Assembly (NCBI RefSeq): GCF_007786445.1
Contig: NZ_VNJI01000025.1
Span: forward strand, 1 to 64,000
Length of the DNA: 64,000 bases
Source: Paenibacillus cremeus
GTDB taxonomy: Bacteria; Bacillota; Bacilli; Paenibacillales; NBRC-103111
Reading direction: 5' to 3'
Shown: positions 33,220-42,037 of the stretch, one piece after another
Position numbering within the stretch: the first letter of the stretch is position 1
How the letters are laid out: each line of letters begins with the position of its first letter
Program-made: the position numbers and the translations under genes
Notes under the pieces: generated by a model
Databases searched by the model: none
What the model was told of the DNA's origin: nothing
What the model saw: only the letters and a program-made list of their open reading frames with translations

Positions 33220-35055
33220 GTGAGGAATGGCTTGGGCAAGCTCGGGACGGTAACCGTAGTCAATCTTGGCATTGTAGTGCTTTGTATTCTACTGCTGAGC
33301 TTGGGGGCACTGAAGGTACTGTCCGATCAGCTGTACGATTTTAATATGAAGCAAACGATGTCCGGAGCACCGCATGAGGACATTATCGTCATCGGCATCG
33401 ACGAGGAGTCGATTAAGGAAGTAGGGCCTTACCCATGGGACCGGAAGGTCTATGCGAAGCTGATCAATCAGCTGGAAGGCGCCGGCGTGAGGGCGATCGG
33501 CTTCGATGTGGAGTTTGACTCGGAGAGCAATTTCCCGGAGAGCGATAAGGTGCTCGCGGATGAGCTGGCGAAGCATTCCAACATCATCATCCCTTCGCAT
33601 GCCATGCTGGAGGATGATTTCAAACGGGCCACGAAGACCAAGGCAGGCGAATTGCTGATGGCCCGGTCCGTCACAGAGCCGATCGCCGCATTCCGTAAAT
33701 CCGTTCAACCAGCGCATGTCAACGCAGCTTTTGATACGGACGGTGTGATCCGTTCGAACTGGCTGGAGCTGAGCTCGCCGCAGGGCGTGTTCCCGTCCAT
33801 GGGCTACAAGATGGCACAGCTCGGCGGAGCGGATGTCCGTCGCTTCCAGGCACTGCCGCAGCTGGAGGATCGTCCGAAGGCGGAGATGCTTATTCGCTGG
33901 GATGCCGGGGAGTACGACTTCGAAACGATTCCGTTCGCCAAGGTGCTAAAAGGGGCCGTACCGGCGCAAACGTTCAAGGATCGGCTTGTCCTGGTCGGCT
34001 ACACCGCTCCCGGCTACGATGAAGGCATCACCCCGATCGAGAAACACATGCATCTGGTGTATGCACATGCGAACATTTTGAATCAAATTTTGAAGCAGCA
34101 GGTGATTCAGCCGGTTTCCAAAACGGTGGATCTCACCCTGGCGTTTGTGGTAGCCTTGCTGTTCGGTCTGCTGACCTGGCGGGTCAAAGCGATCACAGGC
34201 GTGATTATGGCGCTGTGCAGCACGCTGGTAATTTTGGCGGGTCAATATGTGTTGTTCTCAGCAAACCTGCATTTTCTGGACGTCATTGGGGCGCTGGCTT
34301 GCGGATGGATTGCGTACTTAGGCAATTTGGCGATGAAAACCTATTTTGAAACGAAGCAAAAGATGTACATAACCAAGCAATTCGGCCGGTATATTTCGCC
34401 TGATCTGGTGAAAGAGATCGCGAGCAGCGAGCAGGAAATCCAGCTGGGCGGGATCAGTAAGGAGCTGTCGGTGCTGTTCCTCGACGTACGCGGGTTTACG
34501 CCGTTGTCCGAGAAGCTGAAGCCGGAGGAAGTCGTTGATTTTCTGAACATGATGTTCAATCTGATCACTGAGCGTGTGCTGGCCAACCACGGGACGATCG
34601 ATAAGTTCATCGGGGATGCCGCCATGATTCTGTTCAACGCACCGCTCGATGTACCCGATCATCCTTATTACGCCGTGAAGACTGCCTACGAGATTCAGCT
34701 CGGCATGGAGCAGGTCCGGGCAGATGTGCTGCAAAAATACGGAGTCACCATCAGCGTGGGAATAGGGATCAATACCGGTGAGGTCGTTGTCGGCAATATC
34801 GGTTCTTACCTGCGCGTCGATTATACAGCCATCGGAGATAACGTGAATACGGCGGCACGGATCGAATCGAACACGCAGCCCAATCAGATTCTCGTGTCGG
34901 AAGCGACCTATGAATTGACGAAGGAATACTTCGGATATCATTTTGCCGGCGAGAAGCTGATGAAGGGGAAAAGCATGCCTTTGAAGCTGTTTGAGGTGCT
35001 AAGTGTCAAAGGGGCTCCGTCGTCGGTTCAGGAGTCGAAGCATCGCGTTTCTTAA
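33220..35055 (+). CDS. CHASE2-domain class III adenylate/guanylate cyclase
   Basis: A 611-residue membrane receptor cyclase. One N-terminal helix (about 9-32), an extracellular CHASE2 sensor domain (about 35-290; IIVIGIDEESI, RAIGFDVEF, GYTAPG), three membrane helices (about 304-375), then a catalytic class III domain (about 415-560): metal Asp in FLDVRGFT and in FIGDAAMILFNAP, plus DYTAIGDNVNTAARIE. Makes cAMP or cGMP from an extracellular cue. GTG at 33220 is chosen because AGAGGGGG is 7 bp upstream; an ATG at 33193 lacks an SD. It is followed by secreted FecR and NHL proteins on the same strand, with no terminator between them. Confidence 0.88.
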   Translation: MRNGLGKLGTVTVVNLGIVVLCILLLSLGALKVLSDQLYDFNMKQTMSGAPHEDIIVIGIDEESIKEVGPYPWDRKVYAKLINQLEGAGVRAIGFDVEFDSESNFPESDKVLADELAKHSNIIIPSHAMLEDDFKRATKTKAGELLMARSVTEPIAAFRKSVQPAHVNAAFDTDGVIRSNWLELSSPQGVFPSMGYKMAQLGGADVRRFQALPQLEDRPKAEMLIRWDAGEYDFETIPFAKVLKGAVPAQTFKDRLVLVGYTAPGYDEGITPIEKHMHLVYAHANILNQILKQQVIQPVSKTVDLTLAFVVALLFGLLTWRVKAITGVIMALCSTLVILAGQYVLFSANLHFLDVIGALACGWIAYLGNLAMKTYFETKQKMYITKQFGRYISPDLVKEIASSEQEIQLGGISKELSVLFLDVRGFTPLSEKLKPEEVVDFLNMMFNLITERVLANHGTIDKFIGDAAMILFNAPLDVPDHPYYAVKTAYEIQLGMEQVRADVLQKYGVTISVGIGINTGEVVVGNIGSYLRVDYTAIGDNVNTAARIESNTQPNQILVSEATYELTKEYFGYHFAGEKLMKGKSMPLKLFEVLSVKGAPSSVQESKHRVS

Positions 35056-35089
35056 AACATAGGGGTTGTACAGGGAGAGGAGTTCGACG

Positions 35090-37204
35090 ATGGGTCAAGG
35101 CAAGCAAGACAGGAGAGGCAAAGGCAGGTCCGCGGCTTCTAAGGTCGCGATGTATACGGTGATGTTAACGATGATCTCGGGCGCGGCGGCTCCGTATGCG
35201 CAAGCAGCCAGCTCGTCCAGAGCGGCGCAAGTCGTGGAGGTTACGGGAAATGTGACCTACAAAAAGTCCGGCGGGTCCAAGTCCAACTATGTGTATCAGG
35301 ATTTGAAATTGAATCAAGGCGATTATATTTCCGTCGGTCCTTCTTCATCCTTAACGCTGAAAATTGTGGATCATGGCGATGAGCTGACCATTGGGGAAAA
35401 TTCCGAGGTATACATATCCGAGCTGCTCGATTCGGGCAACGGAAAAACGTCCAAGGTCAAATCGTGGGCGGGTACGTTATGGAGCAAGGTGAAATCGCTG
35501 GTCAGCTCCGAGGACGAATTTGAAGTCGAAACGCCGACGGCGGTGATGGGGGTTCGCGGAACTCACTTCCTTACCTATTACAATCCGCAAACGGGCGAGA
35601 CGACGCTGGTCGTCGCCGCAGGTGTCGTCGGTGCGACCACCGCGTCCAGCACATCCGGCTCAAGCAGCGGGGGCCCTGGCAGCGGCTCCAAGTCGCAGGA
35701 GGTCAAAGTATACCCGTCGCAGCAGCTGAATTTGGATCAGAGCACCAAGTCCACCGATTTAAAGAGCAAGGTCGATTACGCCGATCCGAACAAGATCGTC
35801 ATCGTAGCGCCGCCGAAGGTGCTCGAGGCATTGATCAAAAATGCGGCGGATATTCAAGCCGAGCTCAAAGAGCAGAAGGACAAGCTGAACAAAGATTTGC
35901 AGCAGGGGAAGACGAAGCCGGACGAGCAGTCCACGCTCAAGTTCCAGGACGATACGGATCTGAACAAGATCAAAGGCAATTTCGATGCACTGCTGCCTAA
36001 CCTGGCTAAACAAGCAGTAGATGGCAAGAAAATCGATACCAGCGTGATCGATAAAGCGAATGCTTCGATTCCGGATCCGAATCAGAAGATTGATTTGAAT
36101 CATGTTACTCCTATTGATAAAAGCGCCGGCTTGGATCCAGAGATCCAAAAGATCAAGGAGCAGGCAGGCGAGTATTTTAACCAACTCCTCCACGAGCTGG
36201 TAGAGCTTCAGCAAAATCAGCAGCAGCTGGCTTCCTTGGTGCGGCAGCTAGAAGCAGACAAGCAGCGGACGGATGAGCAGAACAAGGAAGCCATTAAGGC
36301 AGCCGATCAGAAGGCGTCCGAGCAATATGCGTCCTCCCTGGACGCTGCTGCGAAGAAAGAATTTGAGACGAATAAGCAGAAAAACGAGACCAGCGGCATC
36401 AATCCAGCTGCACAGCCAACGGCTCCAACAACACCGTCGTCGTCATCGTCTTCATCGAATAACAACAGTACTAATACAACGCCGCCGGTCACTGCGCCTG
36501 ATCCGGTTCAGCTGGTGAGCCCGTCAGCCGCAGGGGAATATGATTTGGGCACAATCAAAATTACAGCGAAGGCACCGGCAGACACCAAGATTTTGCTGAT
36601 GAACGGCACCGAGACTGTAGCTTATGCGCAAGGTAACGGCGATCAGCCGGTTGAACTCTCGCTGCCCGACAAGTCGTACACCGGACTGACCCTCGTATCG
36701 GAAAAGAACGGGGTTCGCGGCAGCGCCGTGTCTGTCCCGGCCTTGAGCAACAAAGCGCCTCAAGCTGTGTTAAGTGAAGTGAGCCGAAGCGCCACTTCAG
36801 TGAAGTACCGCTTGGAGCTGTCGAACGTTCCAGCGCTCTATGCTGTGCAGGCCCATATGACGTATGACGCCGGCGCTTTGAATTATGCCCCAGCAGGGAC
36901 GAGCAGTGACCTGCCGGATGCTCCGAATACAGTATTCGACGGCAGCAATATCGCTGAAACGCTGCGCCAAGTTCAAGGGCAGACGAAGAACGAGCTGATT
37001 TATGCTGCGACCTTCTTTGAGGCCAGTACAAGCAACCCAACTAGCAATATTAGGCTGTCGGGCAGCAAGACCGCCGTGGAATTTACATTAGATGTTGTTA
37101 ATACCGTGACGCCAGGCACAGGGAATGCCAGCGCGCAGCTGGTCTCTATCAAAGTGGCCGATAAAACGGGGAACGTGGTCTTCCAGCTTCCGACGTCTCC
37201 CTAG
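35090..37204 (+). CDS. secreted FecR-domain protein with cohesin-like C-terminus
   Basis: A 704-residue exported protein. Signal peptide to about residue 38 (basic start, then MYTVMLTMISGAAAPYAQA). FecR domain at about 45-160 (VTGNVTYKK, LNQGDYISVG, TPTAVMGVRGTHF). A long charged helical region with Gln/Lys/Asp heptads (about 235-415), a Ser/Asn/Thr linker, an Ig-like segment (about 475-560) and a final beta domain (about 565-700; LYAVQAHMTYDAGALNY, ELIYAATFFE, VEFTLDVVN) that resembles cohesin domains. ATG at 35090, 7 bp after GGGAGAGGAG. Role inferred: surface partner of the CHASE2 cyclase 34 bp upstream. Confidence 0.82.
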   Translation: MGQGKQDRRGKGRSAASKVAMYTVMLTMISGAAAPYAQAASSSRAAQVVEVTGNVTYKKSGGSKSNYVYQDLKLNQGDYISVGPSSSLTLKIVDHGDELTIGENSEVYISELLDSGNGKTSKVKSWAGTLWSKVKSLVSSEDEFEVETPTAVMGVRGTHFLTYYNPQTGETTLVVAAGVVGATTASSTSGSSSGGPGSGSKSQEVKVYPSQQLNLDQSTKSTDLKSKVDYADPNKIVIVAPPKVLEALIKNAADIQAELKEQKDKLNKDLQQGKTKPDEQSTLKFQDDTDLNKIKGNFDALLPNLAKQAVDGKKIDTSVIDKANASIPDPNQKIDLNHVTPIDKSAGLDPEIQKIKEQAGEYFNQLLHELVELQQNQQQLASLVRQLEADKQRTDEQNKEAIKAADQKASEQYASSLDAAAKKEFETNKQKNETSGINPAAQPTAPTTPSSSSSSSNNNSTNTTPPVTAPDPVQLVSPSAAGEYDLGTIKITAKAPADTKILLMNGTETVAYAQGNGDQPVELSLPDKSYTGLTLVSEKNGVRGSAVSVPALSNKAPQAVLSEVSRSATSVKYRLELSNVPALYAVQAHMTYDAGALNYAPAGTSSDLPDAPNTVFDGSNIAETLRQVQGQTKNELIYAATFFEASTSNPTSNIRLSGSKTAVEFTLDVVNTVTPGTGNASAQLVSIKVADKTGNVVFQLPTSP

Positions 37205-37236
37205 CACAAATGCAAAGTAATGGAAGGTGAAACCCT

Positions 37237-38841
37237 GTGAATAATACGATTAAACTTTGTGCTGCAGCCATTCTGTCCTCCGTCGTTTTCACGAGTGCGG
37301 CGGCTTATGGAGCATCACCTGCGGCAGATGGATTGAAGGGCGCGAACAATCAAATTTTGCTTGATATCACCACCGCAGCAGGAAACGGAACTCTCGGCAG
37401 CCAAAATGGTGCGGCTCTCTCCACTACATTCCGCAGCCCATCCGGAGTCGCGGTTGCTCCTGACGGCTCCGTTCTGATCGCCGATACGCGCAATCAAATG
37501 ATTCGCAAGCTGGCGGGCGGACAAGTGAGCACGTATGCCGGTGTTCTTTTTAAGAAGGATGTCAAAGGCTTCCCAGTTGGAGCGATGTTGGACGGCGAGG
37601 CAAGCCTGTCGATGTTCCAAGAGCCGATGGGCATGGCGTTCGACAGCAAAGGTAACTTATATATCGCTGACTCTGCCAATCATGCGATCCGAAAAGTCGA
37701 CGCGTCGACGCAGCAGGTTAGTACGCTAGCCGGCAGCGGATTGCTTGGAAGCAAGGACGGGACAGGGAAAAGCGCCTCGTTCCAGCAGCCCTCAGACGTA
37801 GCGGTGGCGGCGGACGGAACGGTGTACGTTGCGGATACGCTGAATCACTTGATCCGCAGCATTTCGCCTGCGGGTGTGGTGACTACGCTGAATGCGGCCT
37901 CGAATCGGGTCGTAGAGGTATCGCCGGGGCAGGTGTCCACGGCCGGTGATTTTGCCGATGGCAGCTTGGCTGCGGCCAAGTTTAATGAGCCCTCCGGGCT
38001 AGTCCTCGATGCCAAGGGCAATCTGTACGTGAGCGATTCCGGCAATCAGCGGATTCGGTATATCGATTTGCAGCAGGGCCAAGTGACGACGGTCGCCGGC
38101 GGCGGTACGGCCAACGCCAAGAAGGAGCTGTACGTGCCTGGAGATTACGCGGACGGCAATGCGGCGGAGGCGCGGTTTAATTTCCCGATGGGCCTCGAGC
38201 TGACGGCCGAAGGAGGTCTAGTGATCGCGGACAGCCAGAATCACTCGATCCGGTATTTGCTGAACGGCAAAGTAACGACGCTAGCTGGAGCCGCTAATCA
38301 AACCCCGGGCAAGCAGGACGGAACGGAAAGCGGTGCCGAGTTTCAGCGGCCGACCGATGTCGCGGTGCTGCAGGACGGCAGCATTATGGTCGCCGATGCG
38401 TTTAACAACCAGCTCCGGCAGCTCAGCTTGTATCAGCTGCCGGCTGATTTGCCGAAGGACGATCACGTTAAGGTCGTGCTGGGCCCAAAGCCGATCGCAT
38501 TCGATGCGCAGCCTGAAATCGTAGGCGGCCGGACGATGGTTCCTGTGCGAGCGATTACGGAAGCGCTCGGCTACAAAGTCACGTACGATGATGCGAATCG
38601 TGCGGTCCAGCTCAGCAAAGACGGCGTCACAGTCGAGCTGTACATCGATCGGACCGGCGTGAAGCGGATCGAGCAGGGCAAAGTGGCCGAGATCAAAGAG
38701 ACCGACGCCGAGCCGTACATCAAAGAGGATCGGACGTATGTGCCGGTACGATTTTTTGCAGAAGAGATCGGTCTGGATGTGCAGTGGAACGATAGCGCGC
38801 GCACGGCGATTTTACGCCCAAAGACTACAGAAACTAAGTAA
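37237..38841 (+). CDS. secreted NHL-repeat protein with stalk (CuAO-N) domain
   Basis: A 534-residue exported protein: signal peptide (about 1-26), then six NHL-type propeller blades (about 45-400) repeating patterns such as PSGVAVAPDGSVLIADT, PMGMAFDSKGNLYIADS, PSDVAVAADGTVYVADT and PTDVAVLQDGSIMVADA. The end (about 405-530) is a copper-amine-oxidase N-terminal-like 'stalk' domain with two VPVRA/VPVRF halves, frequent in Paenibacillus surface proteins. GTG start with GGAAGGTGA 6 bp upstream. It follows the FecR gene by 32 bp and ends in a terminator, completing a three-gene unit. Confidence 0.87.
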   Translation: MNNTIKLCAAAILSSVVFTSAAAYGASPAADGLKGANNQILLDITTAAGNGTLGSQNGAALSTTFRSPSGVAVAPDGSVLIADTRNQMIRKLAGGQVSTYAGVLFKKDVKGFPVGAMLDGEASLSMFQEPMGMAFDSKGNLYIADSANHAIRKVDASTQQVSTLAGSGLLGSKDGTGKSASFQQPSDVAVAADGTVYVADTLNHLIRSISPAGVVTTLNAASNRVVEVSPGQVSTAGDFADGSLAAAKFNEPSGLVLDAKGNLYVSDSGNQRIRYIDLQQGQVTTVAGGGTANAKKELYVPGDYADGNAAEARFNFPMGLELTAEGGLVIADSQNHSIRYLLNGKVTTLAGAANQTPGKQDGTESGAEFQRPTDVAVLQDGSIMVADAFNNQLRQLSLYQLPADLPKDDHVKVVLGPKPIAFDAQPEIVGGRTMVPVRAITEALGYKVTYDDANRAVQLSKDGVTVELYIDRTGVKRIEQGKVAEIKETDAEPYIKEDRTYVPVRFFAEEIGLDVQWNDSARTAILRPKTTETK

Positions 38842-38863
38842 TAAAGTTGAAAGCTTTTAAACC

Positions 38864-38903
38864 AAACCTTCCCGTGCTGCGAGTGCGCATGGGAAGGTTT
38901 TTG
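38864..38903 (+). terminator. terminator of cyclase-FecR-NHL unit
   Basis: AAACCTTCCC (38864-38873) and GGGAAGGTTT (38891-38900) followed by TTG; it separates the three-gene unit from the L,D-transpeptidase. Confidence 0.85.
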
Positions 38904-38965
38904 TCACACGACGGCAAGGATTAGCCGATATAAGTGGAAGTACACGAACAAGGAGGGTTCGGCGC

Positions 38966-40399
38966 GTGAAGGCGAAGGAAACGGAAGATCAGCTGACGCT
39001 GTTTTTCAAGCAGGATCCCCAGTATTTAAAAAAATACGTGAAAGCACATCCGGACAATAAAATGGCCTGGTATTTACTTGGACGGGACTACGAGGCACAA
39101 GGAAAGCAGGGCAAGGCGCTGTATTGCTATGCGCAAGCCGGTGAAATATATGAAGCCTATGAGAATCAAAAGGTAACTTTGCCGCCCGAAGAGCTGGAAC
39201 CGATCCAATCCTGGGTCGAGGGCAAGCGGCGCAGACGGCTGCCAAGGTACGCTAGAGCGGTGGCTATGCTGCTCCTCTTGATTGCGGGGCTGCTGTTTTC
39301 TTCAGCCTCCAGGCCTGATGCAGTGGAGGAAGCGGAGGCGCCACCGCTGCCGCAAGGCGTCACGTCGGCTCAGGTGCAGGCGACGAAGGTGTATTATCTT
39401 GCCGAACGAAAGAGCCCGGAGAAGGTCAGCACGGCGCTTCAAGAGATGCTGCTTAAAGAGCGGGTCGCAAGCTTCGCGATCTTGGCCCGCGGCATTCCGC
39501 TCGGCGAGACGTCGTGGATCGGCTGGCTGAAGAAGCCGGAGCTGCTGCTGACCGTGGAGGCGAAGCAGGATGCCTCGCAGCAGCAGATCGTGTACCACGA
39601 CGCGGCCAGCTGCAATTGCCTTCCCAGCGATCCGGCTCCGGCGGCCGGCATTGTGAGCGCTTGGATGACGAAGCAGGAGCAGGAGCTGGTGCTCCGTTCG
39701 GCAGTCGCTGCATCGATCCGGCTCAAAGGCCAGGCGCCGGAGCAAAGCGCTCAGCTGACGGCGGCGTATCCGAACAATTCGCTGCCCGGGTTGACGCCTT
39801 ATATGCAGGAGCTGTACGAGAAGGAGAAGGCGGCGATGGGAACGGAGCTGGCGGCTTGGGTGCAGCAGACGCCACAGCCGCCGCAGCAGGTGAGCCAAGC
39901 GACGCCGGGGTCTCCGGGACCTGGTCCCGGGGCGGCCGGATTGACGAAGCCGCTGAACGAGCCGCTGCGGATCATCGTCGACAAGACGGCTCACCGATTG
40001 GCGGTGGTCAGTGGCAGCATCGTGGTGCGGAGCTACCCGGTCGGTCTGGGCGGACCGCGCACCCCGGAAGGGACGTTTGCCATCACGGAGAAGGTCCGCA
40101 ATCCGAACGGCAAATCCAACGGGGATTTCGGCAGCCGCGGCATGACGTTATCCGATACGCAATACGCGATTCACGGCACGAATCAGCCGTCCAGCGTTGG
40201 CAAGGATCAATCGGCCGGCTGTGTTCGGATGCTGAAGGAGGACGTGGAGGAGCTGTTTGATATGGTGCCTCTCGGAACGCCGGTGACGATCGGCAAAGGG
40301 ATGCTGCCATCGGACGTGGTGCGAAGCGGGAAGCCGTTCCAGCTGCCGGTGGCAAGCGACGAGACCAATCCGGGGAAGGTATATCATTGGCTGAATTAA
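38966..40399 (+). CDS. TPR-like, membrane-anchored L,D-transpeptidase (YkuD)
   Basis: A 477-residue cell-wall cross-linking enzyme. N-terminal cytosolic part (1-90) has a TPR-like motif (AWYLLGRDYEAQGKQGKALYCYAQAGEIY, seen in pieces), one membrane helix near 93-112, a large extracellular region of unknown fold, a Pro/Gly linker and the YkuD domain (about 330-460) with catalytic His403 and Cys419 in HGTNQP...SAGCVRM. Forms 3-3 cross-links or attaches proteins to peptidoglycan. GTG start with AAGGAGGG about 10 bp upstream. It lies behind the terminator of the cyclase unit, so it may be independent. Confidence 0.85.
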   Translation: MKAKETEDQLTLFFKQDPQYLKKYVKAHPDNKMAWYLLGRDYEAQGKQGKALYCYAQAGEIYEAYENQKVTLPPEELEPIQSWVEGKRRRRLPRYARAVAMLLLLIAGLLFSSASRPDAVEEAEAPPLPQGVTSAQVQATKVYYLAERKSPEKVSTALQEMLLKERVASFAILARGIPLGETSWIGWLKKPELLLTVEAKQDASQQQIVYHDAASCNCLPSDPAPAAGIVSAWMTKQEQELVLRSAVAASIRLKGQAPEQSAQLTAAYPNNSLPGLTPYMQELYEKEKAAMGTELAAWVQQTPQPPQQVSQATPGSPGPGPGAAGLTKPLNEPLRIIVDKTAHRLAVVSGSIVVRSYPVGLGGPRTPEGTFAITEKVRNPNGKSNGDFGSRGMTLSDTQYAIHGTNQPSSVGKDQSAGCVRMLKEDVEELFDMVPLGTPVTIGKGMLPSDVVRSGKPFQLPVASDETNPGKVYHWLN

Positions 40400-40416
40400 T
40401 CACACACGCTAAAAAA

Positions 40417-40460
40417 AGCTGGCGCTACGGCTCACAGAGCGTGAGGCAGCCCAGCTTCGG
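40417..40460. terminator. hairpin after L,D-transpeptidase gene
   Basis: AAAAAAAGCTGG and CCCAGCTT with internal pairs; on the minus strand the run of T follows the stem, so it mainly suits a transcript coming from the small gene at 40540-40674. Confidence 0.55.
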
Positions 40461-40539
40461 ATCGCAACCGTTACTGCGAATGCGCTCGCTGTCGGTTGTC
40501 GACGAATGTACATTGTTGCCACTTCGTACAGTTTTAGGT

Positions 40540-40674
40540 CTAGGGGTTGAAAATCAGCAGCGCAGCCATCGCTAGAATAATGACTCCAAAGATGGAGCAC
40601 ACCCAGATGATCAGTTTTTTATTTGGCTCGTCCTTCTGTTTGCGCTGCAAATAGGAGGTTTTTTCTTTTTTCAT
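40540..40674 (-). CDS. small single-TM protein (44 aa)
   Basis: A 44-residue peptide: Lys-rich N-terminal half (MKKEKTSYLQRKQKDEPNKK) and one membrane helix (LIIWVCSIFGVIILAMAALLIF). Topology would be N-in. The upstream GGCGGGG is a weak SD at 9 bp. Similar tiny Lys-plus-helix proteins exist in Firmicutes; I cannot name a family. The rest of the 40400-40847 gap holds only the hairpin at 40417 and the pyrD upstream region. Confidence 0.5.
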   Translation of the reverse strand: MKKEKTSYLQRKQKDEPNKKLIIWVCSIFGVIILAMAALLIFNP

Positions 40675-40847
40675 AGCGACCAGCCCCGCCTTTTCATAGA
40701 ATTAAATCTATTTTATCATAATGTAAACGTTTTTACAGATGGAGTTTTATGAGCGGCCTACTTTATTTTTAACTCATAAAACGATACACTGGAAAGAAAA
40801 AGTGAGGCAAGAACAGGAAACACAGCTTAAGGGAGAGAATATACTGC

Positions 40848-41978
40848 ATGATGTACAAGAAATTCGCCAAGCCGGTGCTGTTTAACATGGATCCGGAAAA
40901 AGCACACCATCTGACGATCGACGGGCTTCACATGGTCGGTAAATTGCCTGGAGGACGCAGGCTGCTGCGTGCCATGTATGGGGTCAAAGCCTACCCGGAG
41001 CTGGCTACCGAGCTATGGGGCATCCGCTTCGACAATCCGGTGGGACTGGCTGCCGGGCTGGACAAAAATGCGAAGGCCGTTCCCGGCTTCTCCAATATTG
41101 GATTTGGCTTTATGGAGGTCGGCACGGTGACTCCGAAGCCACAAGCAGGCAACGAGCTGCCGCGGTTGTTCCGTTTGCCGGAGGATGCGGCGCTGATTAA
41201 CCGGATGGGCTTCAACAATGTCGGTATCGAGGGCATGAAGCGGAATTTGCGCAACCAGGGACAGCGGACGATTCCTCTGGCCATCAATATCGGTAAGAAT
41301 AAAACAACGCCGAACGAGCAGGCGGAAAACGATTATCGCGAGTGCATTCAGGCGCTGTATGGGTATGGCGACTTTTTTGTCGTCAACATCAGCTCGCCGA
41401 ATACGCCGGATCTGCGGAATCTTCAGCATGGCGACGATTTGACCCGCTTGCTGGCGGCCGTAAAGGATGAAATCCGGACGCAGCATGCCAAGTTCGCGGG
41501 ACGCGAGAAGCCGGTGCTGGTGAAGATCGCGCCCGATTTGTCGCCAGAAGAGGTGGAAGTAACCGTCGAGACGATCCTGAGAAGCGGTGTGTCGGGCATT
41601 ATCGCATCGAATACGACAATTTCGCGCGAAGGGTTAGGGCATCCGAACCGGAAGGAAACGGGTGGCTTAAGCGGCAGGCCGCTGACAACGCGTTCCACGG
41701 AGCTGATCCATACGATCTATAGGCTCACCGAGGGCAAGCTTCCGATCATCGGCTCGGGTGGGATTTTTACCGCTGAGGACGCTTATGCGAAAATTAAGGC
41801 CGGAGCTAGTCTTGTAGAGGTATACACTGCGCTGATCTATGAAGGTCCGGAGCTGCTGAGACAGATCAATGAAGGGCTGCGCAAGCTTCTGAAGCAGGAT
41901 GGATTTACCCACATCTCGGAGGCGGTCGGCTCGGCGCATCGCAATACACCGGCCAAAGAAGCGTTGAGCTTAAGATAA
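40848..41978 (+). CDS. pyrD: dihydroorotate dehydrogenase (quinone), class 2
   Basis: FMN enzyme of pyrimidine synthesis: dihydroorotate to orotate with membrane quinone. The 376-residue length, the N-terminal helical extension (LFNMDPEKAHHLTIDGL) that docks to the membrane, and NISSPNTPDLR with the catalytic Ser are class 2 features; GLAAGLDKN and the FMN phosphate site GSGGIFTAEDAY complete the barrel. Most Bacillales use class 1B PyrD with PyrK inside the pyr operon; this gene stands alone. ATG at 40848 (or 40851) after GGGAGAG. Confidence 0.93.
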   Translation: MMYKKFAKPVLFNMDPEKAHHLTIDGLHMVGKLPGGRRLLRAMYGVKAYPELATELWGIRFDNPVGLAAGLDKNAKAVPGFSNIGFGFMEVGTVTPKPQAGNELPRLFRLPEDAALINRMGFNNVGIEGMKRNLRNQGQRTIPLAINIGKNKTTPNEQAENDYRECIQALYGYGDFFVVNISSPNTPDLRNLQHGDDLTRLLAAVKDEIRTQHAKFAGREKPVLVKIAPDLSPEEVEVTVETILRSGVSGIIASNTTISREGLGHPNRKETGGLSGRPLTTRSTELIHTIYRLTEGKLPIIGSGGIFTAEDAYAKIKAGASLVEVYTALIYEGPELLRQINEGLRKLLKQDGFTHISEAVGSAHRNTPAKEALSLR

Positions 41979-42037
41979 AGCCGGGACGGATTCAGGCTGC
42001 GGATTAGGCAGCAGGTGCAACGTAGGAGGTTGGGACG

